DNA from: Streptomyces stelliscabiei
GTDB lineage: Bacteria > Actinomycetota > Actinomycetes > Streptomycetales > Streptomycetaceae
Assembly: GCF_014873495.1 (NCBI RefSeq)
Contig: NZ_JADBGF010000001.1
Span: forward strand, 4,898,001-4,962,000
Direction of reading: 5' to 3'
DNA: 64,000 nt
How positions within the stretch are numbered: position 1 is the stretch's first letter; each line of letters begins with the position of its first letter. Positions 57,481 to 64,000 of this stretch are shown here, piece after piece. The notes beneath the pieces are model-generated. The model was given only the letters and a program-made list of their open reading frames with translations, searched no databases and was not told the DNA's origin. The position numbers and the translations under genes were made by a program.

Positions 57481-58659
57481 TCAGCCCAGTGCGCGGCCGA
57501 GGAGGTACACCGCCGGGGCCGCGGCCGTCAGCGGCAGGGCCACACCCGCGGTGAAGTGGACGAAACGCGAGGGATAGTCGTACGCGGCGACCCGATGCCC
57601 GATGAGCGCACACAGCCCCGCCCCGGCACCGAGCAACGCACCGGACGTACCGAGCTCCGTCGCACCGCCGACGGCGATACCCGCGCCGGCCGCCGCCAGC
57701 AGGGACACGATCACCGAGACCGGCGTGGGCAGCGGCAGGGCACGGGCCAGCACGGCCACCGCCACCGCGACCCCGCCCACGGTCACCGCGTCCGCCACGG
57801 CCGCCAGATAGCCGGTCGCGATGATCGACAGCGCGGCCGAGGCCACCGTCGCCATCAGCCCGTACATCCGCTCGTCCGGATCCGCGTGGCTGCGCAGCCC
57901 GAGCACGATGCTGAGCAGCACCCAGACACCGAGCGTCCCGAGGATCGCGGCGGGCGCGTTCTCCCGCCCGGCCACGAACAGCGCCGCGTCCGCCGCGAGA
58001 GCCCCCGCGAACGCCAGCACGATGCCCTGCCGGGCCGGCCACATGCCGTTCAGCCGGAACCAGCCCGCCGCGGTCACGGCCTGGAGGACCACCAGCGGCA
58101 CGGCGAGGGCGTACTCGCCGATCGCCGCCGCACCGGCCAGCAGCAGGCCCAGGACGGCCGTGATCAGCGCCGGCTGCATCCCGGGCTCGATGATCGGCGA
58201 CCGCCCCTCGGCCCGCGCCCGTTGGGCGTCGGTGACCCGCGTGTTGCCCGTGAGGGTGGGCGGACCGTAACCCGGCTCGGGCGTCTGCCGCGCCGGGGTC
58301 TGCGGAGGCTGAGGCGTCTGCGGGGATGTCCGCGGCGTGTGCTGCCCGTGCGGGTCATAGGGACCTAGCGGCCCCTGCTGCCCCTGCTGCCCGTACTGCC
58401 CGCTCGGGCCGTCCGTCTGCGGGGACAGGTACGCCGTCTCCGTGAGGTGCGCCGGGGCGGCCGGCGGGGTCTGGGGCTGGATCTGGGTCTCCCAGGTCTG
58501 GCCCTCCCACTGCTGGGTGTACTGCTGGGCGTGGGCGGCCTGGCTCTCGTCGTAGCCCTGCCACTCGGGCTGCGGCGCCTGGGCCCCGTGCTGCTGCGGC
58601 GGCTGCTGGTACTCGTCGTAGCCCTGGTGGCCCTCGTACCCGTACGGCTGGTTGCTCAT
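57481..58659 (-). CDS. multi-pass membrane protein with Gln/Pro-rich N-terminus
   Basis: 392 aa from the ATG at 58659. About 140 residues of Tyr/Gln/Pro/Gly-rich disordered cytoplasmic sequence ('QPYGYEGHQGYDEYQQPPQQ...'), then about ten hydrophobic segments, many Ala/Gly/Val-rich ('MQPALITAVLGLLLAGAAAIG', 'IVLAFAGALAADAALFVA'). Conserved in Streptomyces beside the MoaD-like gene. Function unknown. Confidence 0.88.
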   Translation of the reverse strand: MSNQPYGYEGHQGYDEYQQPPQQHGAQAPQPEWQGYDESQAAHAQQYTQQWEGQTWETQIQPQTPPAAPAHLTETAYLSPQTDGPSGQYGQQGQQGPLGPYDPHGQHTPRTSPQTPQPPQTPARQTPEPGYGPPTLTGNTRVTDAQRARAEGRSPIIEPGMQPALITAVLGLLLAGAAAIGEYALAVPLVVLQAVTAAGWFRLNGMWPARQGIVLAFAGALAADAALFVAGRENAPAAILGTLGVWVLLSIVLGLRSHADPDERMYGLMATVASAALSIIATGYLAAVADAVTVGGVAVAVAVLARALPLPTPVSVIVSLLAAAGAGIAVGGATELGTSGALLGAGAGLCALIGHRVAAYDYPSRFVHFTAGVALPLTAAAPAVYLLGRALG

Positions 58660-58669
58660 GATGTGGGGG

Positions 58670-58924
58670 TCACCCTCCTGCGAACGGCGGAAGCACCTCG
58701 ACCGTGCCGCCCTCGGCCAGACGTACCGTCTCATGGGCGCGGGTGCCCACGGGGTCGCCGTCAACGAGGAACGAGCATCGCCGCAGGACGCGGGCGAGTT
58801 CGCCGGGGTGTCGGTCGCGGACCGCGTTCAGGGCGTCCGCGAGGGTGGCCGCGTCGTAGGGCTCCTCGGCGAGGCCGGCTGCGGACTTGGCCGCGGCCCA
58901 GTAGCGGACGGTGCCCTTTGGCAT
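58670..58924 (-). CDS. MoaD/ThiS-family sulfur-carrier protein
   Basis: 84 aa ubiquitin-like fold, 'GTVRYWAAAKSAAGLAEEPYDA' and 'TVEVLPPFAGG', with the C-terminal Gly-Gly that is activated and thiocarboxylated. Could serve molybdopterin or another sulfur-transfer pathway; no Moe/ThiF-like partner is next to it. Confidence 0.9.
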   Translation of the reverse strand: MPKGTVRYWAAAKSAAGLAEEPYDAATLADALNAVRDRHPGELARVLRRCSFLVDGDPVGTRAHETVRLAEGGTVEVLPPFAGG

Positions 58925-59046
58925 CTGCGTTCCTCTGTGTTCGTCGTGACGGGCATCAGGCTACGGGGCGGTCGGCGCGGTGGGGAAACCGCGGGTGAGC
59001 GGGCGCTCGGCGGCACGGCCCGCCCCGCCCCGCCCCTCGGGTGGCG

Positions 59047-59994
59047 CTACCGGGGGCATGCGTGCACCACCCACTCCCCGATCCGCCCCAGCAATTCCCC
59101 GCTCGCCGCGTTCTCCGCGTGTCCCATCCCCCGTTCCAGCCACAACTCGCCGTTCTCGCCCGCCGCTGCCGCCAGCATTTCGGGGTGATCGGTCGGAAAG
59201 TAGCCGTCGCTGTCGCCGTGGACTATCAGGAGCGGGGTCGGGTCGATGAGCGGAACGGATTCGACCGGGGAGAGGGGGACGGGGTTCCAGTCACGGTGGT
59301 GGATACGGGTCCGGAAGCCGTAGCGGCCGACCAGGCGGCCCTCGGGACGGGTGATCAGCCAGTGGACGCGGCGCATGGGGGCCGTGCCCCGGTAGTACCA
59401 GCGGGCGGGGGCACTGACGGACACCACCGCGTCGGGCCCGCCGAGGCGATCGGGGCGGTCGGGGCCGCCTGAGCCGTCGGGGCGGTCGGGGTGCTCGGAG
59501 CCGTCGGGCAGGGCGGCGTGGCGCAGGACGACCGAGCCGCCCATGGAGAACCCGACCGTGGCGACGCGCTCGTGCCCGAGTTCGCGGGCCCAGCGGACCG
59601 CCGCCGCGAGGTCGAGCACCTCGCGGTCGCCGACCGTGGAGTGGCCGCCGGACCGTCCGTGGCCGCGGAAGGAGAAGGTGACGACGGACCCGTACCGCGT
59701 GAGCGCCGCCACCACCCTCCGAACATGCGGACGGTCGGCGTCACCCGTGAAGCCGTGTGCGACGACGACGGCCAGATGGCCGGAGGATGGAGTTCCGGTG
59801 TCGTCCGAGCGGTCGTCCGAGCCCTTGTATACAACGACTTTCGGATCGTATACAGCCTCGATATTCACCCCGTCGTCAGTGCGTAGAAACCTGCGCAAAG
59901 GGGTTCGGGGCGGCCACGAAGTCGTTCGACCGGCCGTCTCAGAGTTCGGAATGCCGAAAGATCGCGTCACATCACCTGCCGGACCAGGACTCAT
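59047..59994 (-). CDS. alpha/beta hydrolase
   Basis: 315 aa from the ATG at 59994; the true start could be further in, near 'LRRFLRTDDGVNIEAVYDP'. Catalytic elbow 'VATVGFSMGGSVVLRHAALP' (G-x-S-x-G), acid in 'IDPTPLLIVHGDSDGYFP' and His in 'ERGMGHAENAASGEL'. An Asp/Arg/Pro/Gly repeat ('EHPDRPDG..GGPDRPDRLGGPD') inserted after the elbow comes from repeated ggtcggggc DNA and is probably a surface loop. Substrate unknown. Divergent from glnR. Confidence 0.88.
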   Translation of the reverse strand: MSPGPAGDVTRSFGIPNSETAGRTTSWPPRTPLRRFLRTDDGVNIEAVYDPKVVVYKGSDDRSDDTGTPSSGHLAVVVAHGFTGDADRPHVRRVVAALTRYGSVVTFSFRGHGRSGGHSTVGDREVLDLAAAVRWARELGHERVATVGFSMGGSVVLRHAALPDGSEHPDRPDGSGGPDRPDRLGGPDAVVSVSAPARWYYRGTAPMRRVHWLITRPEGRLVGRYGFRTRIHHRDWNPVPLSPVESVPLIDPTPLLIVHGDSDGYFPTDHPEMLAAAAGENGELWLERGMGHAENAASGELLGRIGEWVVHACPR

Positions 59995-60210
59995 GTGGGC
60001 TATTCTGCTGGACAGAGGACTCGGGCAATGTCGCCCCCGGGTCCTTTTGTGCTTTCGGAAGCGTTGTATACGAGCGGGAAACACCAGGTGACCGCAGGTG
60101 TACGGGCCCCGGGATCGCAGAGCAGAACACTGAGCGACACCGCATTGCAGGATCGCGGTGACGCGCAGTGCCACACACGTCCTCGCAGGGACCGAGGAGG
60201 AACCAGACGT

Positions 60211-60990
60211 ATGAGTTCTCTGCTGCTCCTGACCAACGCCCTCCAGCCTTCCACGGAGGTGCTTCCCGCCCTCGGGCTGCTGTTGCACAACGTGCGCGTG
60301 GCCCCGGCCGAAGGCCCCGCCCTCGTCGACACCCCCGGTGCGGACGTCATCCTGATCGACGGCCGCCGTGACCTTCCGCAGGTCCGCAGCCTGTGTCAGC
60401 TGCTCCGCTCCACGGGACCCGGCTGCCCCCTCATCCTCGTCGTGACCGAGGGCGGCCTCGCCGCCGTCACCGCCGACTGGGGCATCGACGACGTCCTGCT
60501 CGACACCGCCGGCCCCGCCGAGGTGGAGGCCCGCCTGCGGCTGGCCATGGGCCGGCAGCAGATCGTCAACGACGACTCCCCCATGGAGATCCGCAACGGC
60601 GATCTCTCCGTGGACGAGGCGACCTACAGCGCCAAGCTCAAGGGCCGCGTCCTCGACCTCACCTTCAAGGAGTTCGAGCTCCTGAAGTACCTCGCGCAGC
60701 ACCCGGGCCGTGTCTTCACCCGCGCCCAGCTGCTCCAGGAGGTCTGGGGATACGACTACTTCGGCGGTACGCGGACGGTCGACGTCCACGTGCGACGGCT
60801 GCGCGCCAAGCTCGGCCCCGAGCACGAGTCGCTGATCGGGACGGTCCGGAACGTCGGTTATCGATTCGTTACGCCCGAGAAGGCGGAGCGCGCCGCCGAC
60901 GACGCCAAGGGCAGGGCGGCCTCCCCAAAGGCGGCGGATGCGGACGAGACGGCGCCCCTGGACGCGGTCGAGATCACGGCCGAGGCGTAA
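60211..60990 (+). CDS. glnR: global nitrogen regulator GlnR
   Basis: 259 aa from the ATG at 60211 (GAGGAGGAACC). Atypical OmpR-family regulator: receiver-like domain with Asp50 ('VILIDGRRDL') but without the usual acidic pair and phosphorylation machinery, and a winged helix 'FKEFELLKYLAQHPGRVFTRAQLLQEVWG...RTVDVHVRRLRAKLG'. Closely matches S. coelicolor GlnR, which controls glnA, amtB, nir and other nitrogen genes. The C-terminal ~30 residues are variable and Ala/Asp-rich. Confidence 0.96.
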   Translation: MSSLLLLTNALQPSTEVLPALGLLLHNVRVAPAEGPALVDTPGADVILIDGRRDLPQVRSLCQLLRSTGPGCPLILVVTEGGLAAVTADWGIDDVLLDTAGPAEVEARLRLAMGRQQIVNDDSPMEIRNGDLSVDEATYSAKLKGRVLDLTFKEFELLKYLAQHPGRVFTRAQLLQEVWGYDYFGGTRTVDVHVRRLRAKLGPEHESLIGTVRNVGYRFVTPEKAERAADDAKGRAASPKAADADETAPLDAVEITAEA

Positions 60991-61084
60991 TGGCGATCCC
61001 GCCGGGCGACGTACGCACTGGTAACCCTCGGGTCCGCCGGCGTACGCCCTGCCCAGCGGCGATCCATCCGCGTAGACTCCGCGC

Positions 61085-62107
61085 GTGGCCAAGGTGACTC
61101 GGGATGACGTGGCAAGACTGGCGGGTACGTCGACCGCCGTCGTGAGCTACGTCATCAACAACGGACCCCGGCCGGTCGCCCCGGCCACGCGCGAGCGTGT
61201 CCTCGCCGCTATCAAGGAACTGTCGTACCGGCCCGACCGGGTCGCGCAGGCGATGGCTTCGCGGCGCACCGAGCTGATAGGCCTGATCGTCCCGGACGCG
61301 CGCCAGCCGTTCTTCGGCGAGATGGCGCACGCGGTCGAACAGGCGGCGGCCGAGCGCGGCAAGATGGTCCTCGTCGGGAACTCCGACTACGTCGCCGAGC
61401 GCGAGGTCCACTATCTGCGGGCGTTCCTCGGGATGCGCGTCTCGGGGCTGATCCTCGTCAGCCACGCCCTCAACGACAACGCCGCCGCCGAGATAGAGGC
61501 GTGGGACGCCCGGGTCGTGCTGCTGCACGAGCGGCCCGAGGCGATCGACGACGTGGCCGTGGTGACCGACGACATCGGCGGCGCGAAGCTCGCCGTCGAG
61601 CACCTTCTCTCGCACGGCTACGCGTACGTGGCCTGTCTGGGCGGTATCGCCGAGACCCCGCTCGTCGGCGACCCCGTCTCCGACCACGTCGAGGGCTGGC
61701 GGCGCGCGATGGACGAGGCCGGGATCCCCACCGAGGGACGGCTCTTCCAGGCCCCCTACAACCGGTACGACGCCTACCAGGTCGCGCTGAAGCTGCTGGC
61801 GGAGCCGGGGCGGCCGCCGGCCATCTTCTGCTCCACCGACGACCAGGCGATCGGCGTGCTGCGGGCCGCGCGCGAGCTGCGCATCGAGGTACCGAGCGAG
61901 CTGGCCGTCGCCGGGTTCGACGACGTCAAGGAGGCGGCGCTGACCGACCCGCCGCTGACGACGATAGCGACGGACCGTACGGGGATGGCGCGGGCGGCGG
62001 TGGACCTGGTGCTCGACGACGGAATCCGGGTCGCCGGATCCCGTCGCGAGCGGGTGAAGCTGTTTCCGTCGACGCTGGTGGCTCGGCGGTCGTGCGGGTG
62101 CGAGTAG
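61085..62107 (+). CDS. LacI-family transcriptional regulator
   Basis: 340 aa from the GTG at 61085. HTH 'VTRDDVARLAGTSTAVVSYVINNGPRPVAPATRERVLAAIKEL' with the hinge helix, then a periplasmic-binding-protein-like sensor domain ('LIGLIVPDARQPFFGEMAHAVEQAA', 'IFCSTDDQAIGVLRAARELRI', 'LAVAGFDDV'). Ligand and targets unknown; no sugar transporter is adjacent. Conserved between glnR and the protease gene. Confidence 0.94.
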   Translation: MAKVTRDDVARLAGTSTAVVSYVINNGPRPVAPATRERVLAAIKELSYRPDRVAQAMASRRTELIGLIVPDARQPFFGEMAHAVEQAAAERGKMVLVGNSDYVAEREVHYLRAFLGMRVSGLILVSHALNDNAAAEIEAWDARVVLLHERPEAIDDVAVVTDDIGGAKLAVEHLLSHGYAYVACLGGIAETPLVGDPVSDHVEGWRRAMDEAGIPTEGRLFQAPYNRYDAYQVALKLLAEPGRPPAIFCSTDDQAIGVLRAARELRIEVPSELAVAGFDDVKEAALTDPPLTTIATDRTGMARAAVDLVLDDGIRVAGSRRERVKLFPSTLVARRSCGCE

Positions 62108-62247
62108 CTCCGCTGGGCGCGAGTGGCTAGGGCTTGAGGTCGGCTGCTGACCTCCTCGGGCGCCTTTATATGGGGCGAACGAGGTTCTGGTGGGGTTCTC
62201 AGGGAGCACTCAGGAACGTCTCATGGTCGGGCGGCACGCTCTGAGTC

Positions 62248-63441
62248 ATGACCGAGAGCTTCCGCCGCAGCGGCGAGTACGAGAACCCCTACCAGGGTCA
62301 GCAGCAGCAGCACTCCGGGTACGCCACGGGCGAGACCCAGCAGCAGCCCGCGTACCTCCAGCAGCAGCCCGCCTCCGCGCCGGGGAACCCGGTGCACCCG
62401 GGAAACCCGGTGCACCCGGTGAACCCGGAGTGGCCGCCCCCGCCGGCGTACGACCCCGCGTCGGCTTCGGCACCGGGATCGGCATCCGCGTTCGGCGCTC
62501 CCACCGCGCTTCTCACCGAGCCGGTCTCCTCCGCCGGCGCCCCCGGATCGGCGCCCGCGTCGAGAAGGCGGGCCCGGGGTCCGATCGTGCTGCTGGCGGC
62601 CGTGGCGTTCGTCGCGGCGGCGATCGGCGGCGGCACGGCGTACGGCATCCAGGAGCTGACCGGCACGGACACCGTGGCCTCCAGCTCCACCAGCACGAAC
62701 GTGGTGCCCACCAGCCAGAAGGGCACGGTCTCCGGGGTCGCCAAGGCGGTCAGCCCGAGCATCGTCGAGATCAACGCCAGCTCGAACGCGGGTGAGTCCA
62801 CCGGTTCCGGTGTGATCATCACCAGTGACGGCGAGATCGTCACCAACAACCACGTCATCGCCGGCGCCTCCCAGATCAAGGTGTCGACGAGCGACGGCAA
62901 GACCTACACGGCCGAGGTCGTCGGCACGGACAGCAAGAAGGACCTCGCCCTCATCAAGCTGCGCGACGCCTCCGGGCTGAAGACCGCCACGCTCGGCGAC
63001 TCCGCCGGCGTCAAGGTCGGCGACCAGGTCGTGGCGATCGGCTCCCCCGAGGGCCTGACCGGCACGGTCACCAGCGGCATCGTCTCCGCCCTGAACCGCG
63101 ACGTGACGGTGTCGACGGACGAGAGCCAGGGACAGCAGCAACAGCAGGGCGGTGGCGGCGGGCAGTGGCCGTTCGAGTTCGGCGGGCAGCAGTTCAACGG
63201 CGACACCGGTTCGTCCACGACGACGTACAAGGCGCTCCAGACGGACGCGTCGCTGAACCCGGGCAACTCCGGTGGCGCCCTCATCGACATGAACGGCAAC
63301 ATCATCGGCATCAACTCCGCCATGTACTCCGCCGCGGACGCCTCCTCCTCCAGCGCCGGCAGCGTGGGCCTCGGCTTCGCGATCCCCGTCAACACGGTCA
63401 AGGCCGACCTGAGCACGTTGCGGGCGGGCGGCTCGGACTGA
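62248..63441 (+). CDS. HtrA/DegP-like membrane-anchored serine protease
   Basis: 397 aa. Gln/Pro-rich cytoplasmic N-terminus (1-~105), one membrane helix ('GPIVLLAAVAFVAAAIGGGTAYGI'), then a trypsin-like domain outside: His in 'IVTNNHVIAGA', Asp in 'SKKDLALIKL', Ser in 'LNPGNSGGALIDMNG'. The sequence ends soon after, so there is no PDZ domain, unlike classical DegP. A poly-Gln/Gly loop precedes the catalytic Ser. Quality control or regulated proteolysis at the cell surface; substrates unknown. Confidence 0.93.
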   Translation: MTESFRRSGEYENPYQGQQQQHSGYATGETQQQPAYLQQQPASAPGNPVHPGNPVHPVNPEWPPPPAYDPASASAPGSASAFGAPTALLTEPVSSAGAPGSAPASRRRARGPIVLLAAVAFVAAAIGGGTAYGIQELTGTDTVASSSTSTNVVPTSQKGTVSGVAKAVSPSIVEINASSNAGESTGSGVIITSDGEIVTNNHVIAGASQIKVSTSDGKTYTAEVVGTDSKKDLALIKLRDASGLKTATLGDSAGVKVGDQVVAIGSPEGLTGTVTSGIVSALNRDVTVSTDESQGQQQQQGGGGGQWPFEFGGQQFNGDTGSSTTTYKALQTDASLNPGNSGGALIDMNGNIIGINSAMYSAADASSSSAGSVGLGFAIPVNTVKADLSTLRAGGSD

Positions 63442-63467
63442 GGTCCGGCGCTCCCTGTCCAACAGGC

Positions 63468-63507
63468 GTCCCGTGCAGTCCCGTGCAGCCCGGTCCAGTC
63501 CCGTGCA
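63468..63507. repeat. 10-bp tandem repeat, 4 copies
   Basis: gtcccgtgca at 63468, 63478 and 63498, with a variant at 63488. Just upstream of the small gene at 63524. Confidence 0.8.
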
Positions 63508-63523
63508 GTCCAAGGAGTTCGAC

Positions 63524-63709
63524 ATGATCACGCAGATCTCGCACGACGTGGAGAGCGCCGGCGACCCGGCCGGGCTGGGCCTCGCCCTCGCGGTGGCCGC
63601 CGAGCTGCACGCGCCGGTGACCCGGGCCCCCGAGGTGGCGTCCGCCGCCCGAGGCACAGCCCGCCGCACCACGGCCGCCCGACCGCATCGCCGTACGGTT
63701 CGCGGCTGA
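63524..63709 (+). CDS. small hypothetical protein
   Basis: 61 aa; ATG at 63524 with AAGGAG at a good distance. 'MITQISHDVESAGDPAGLGL' then Ala-rich helix text and a basic Arg/Thr-rich C-terminus. No family recognised. Lies between the protease and the next response regulator. Confidence 0.55.
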   Translation: MITQISHDVESAGDPAGLGLALAVAAELHAPVTRAPEVASAARGTARRTTAARPHRRTVRG

Positions 63710-63851
63710 TCCGCACGGGCTACTGCGCGACCAGGGGACGTGCAAGGCTAGGGCGGCACCGAGCCACCGGCCACGACGCACCCGGCACCGCACGAACACC
63801 CCTACGGCGCCCCGGCCCTGTCCACCACCGCACCCGAGGAACGAACCCACC

Positions 63852-64000
63852 ATGAGCCCCGCCGAAGGCGCCCCCGAACCCCAGCGCATCCTCATCGTCG
63901 ACGACGAGCCGGCGGTGCGTGACGCCCTCAAGCGCAGCCTCGCCTTCGAGGGCTACGGCACCGAGGTCGCCGTCGACGGCGCGGACGCGCTGGAGAAGGC
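63852..64000 (+). CDS. response regulator, N-terminal part only
   Basis: ATG at 63852: 'MSPAEGAPEPQRILIVDDEP', then 'AVRDALKRSLAFEGYGTEVA'. The receiver start with its acidic pocket (VDDEP) is clear; the phospho-Asp and output domain lie beyond the window. At this position other Streptomyces encode an OmpR-type regulator with a kinase after it. Confidence 0.9.
   Translation, partial: MSPAEGAPEPQRILIVDDEPAVRDALKRSLAFEGYGTEVAVDGADALEK

Overview
The window is a stretch of Streptomyces core chromosome, very GC-rich with strongly GC-biased third codon positions. Gene order and protein content match the S. coelicolor SCO4237-SCO4156 neighbourhood, read here in reverse numerical order. SCO-style comparisons are from memory; no search was run. 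The left edge cuts a DoxX-type membrane protein (C-terminus missing) and the right edge cuts a response regulator (N-terminus only). I see no rRNA, tRNA or CRISPR array.

Layout. 1-6.7 kb (mostly minus): DoxX protein, rlmB, cysS, ispF/ispD, carD. 7.5-11.2 kb: a secreted lipoprotein, then phoP/phoR (minus) divergent from phoU (plus) across a clear PHO box. 11.4-13.8 kb: small proteins, including a Cys-rich metallothionein-like peptide, a DUF4242 (nickel-binding SCO4226-like) protein and an SCO4225-type membrane protein. 13.85-17.0 kb: a decayed integrative element bounded by a 19-bp duplication of the gpmA 3' end. It keeps an integrase C-terminal fragment, many AGCGTCCR octamers and several palindromes. 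17-23.7 kb: gpmA, an MFS transporter, a DUF2000/AraC pair, ybjN, mshA (mycothiol synthesis) and a methyltransferase. 24-29 kb: secreted NlpC/P60 hydrolase, PP2C-type regulator, DUF2516, HbhA-like protein, XRE regulator.

29.4-37.7 kb is more accessory: a flavin monooxygenase/TetR pair, a QOR/PadR operon with a 32-bp perfect palindrome and a divergent SnoaL gene, a TnsA-like remnant, a gutted TetR pseudogene, a GNAT, a DinB protein and an F420-type reductase/hemerythrin fusion. 38-47.6 kb: TetR and HelD-like ATPase with an operator between them, a phosphotransferase, devB/devA, a small membrane protein, devE, an Eis-like GNAT and rsiG (c-di-GMP-responsive anti-sigma). This is a developmental-control block; devA and devE share upstream DNA over about 105 bp. 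47.8-49.9 kb: dtd, ygfZ and nur (nickel-responsive Fur family). 49.9-52.9 kb: an apparent insertion of a three-gene Abi(HEPN)-methylase-HsdS defence operon without hsdR.

53.2-64 kb: nitrobindin-like protein plus a 32-aa membrane peptide, DsrE-like protein, DUF3099, DUF1416 and sseA sulfurtransferase with an upstream Cys leader peptide, an LmeA-like protein, a proline/glutamine-rich membrane protein, MoaD-like protein, alpha/beta hydrolase, glnR, a LacI regulator, an HtrA-like protease and the start of the next response regulator.

Taken together the window carries global regulators of phosphate (PhoRP/PhoU), nitrogen (GlnR), nickel (Nur), development (DevA/DevE, RsiG) and rRNA/RNAP function (CarD, HelD), with thiol and sulfur metabolism (mshA, cysS, sseA). 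The most unusual parts are the gpmA-targeted integrative remnant, the shared devA/devE promoter block, the hsdR-less defence operon and several unreported-looking operator palindromes.
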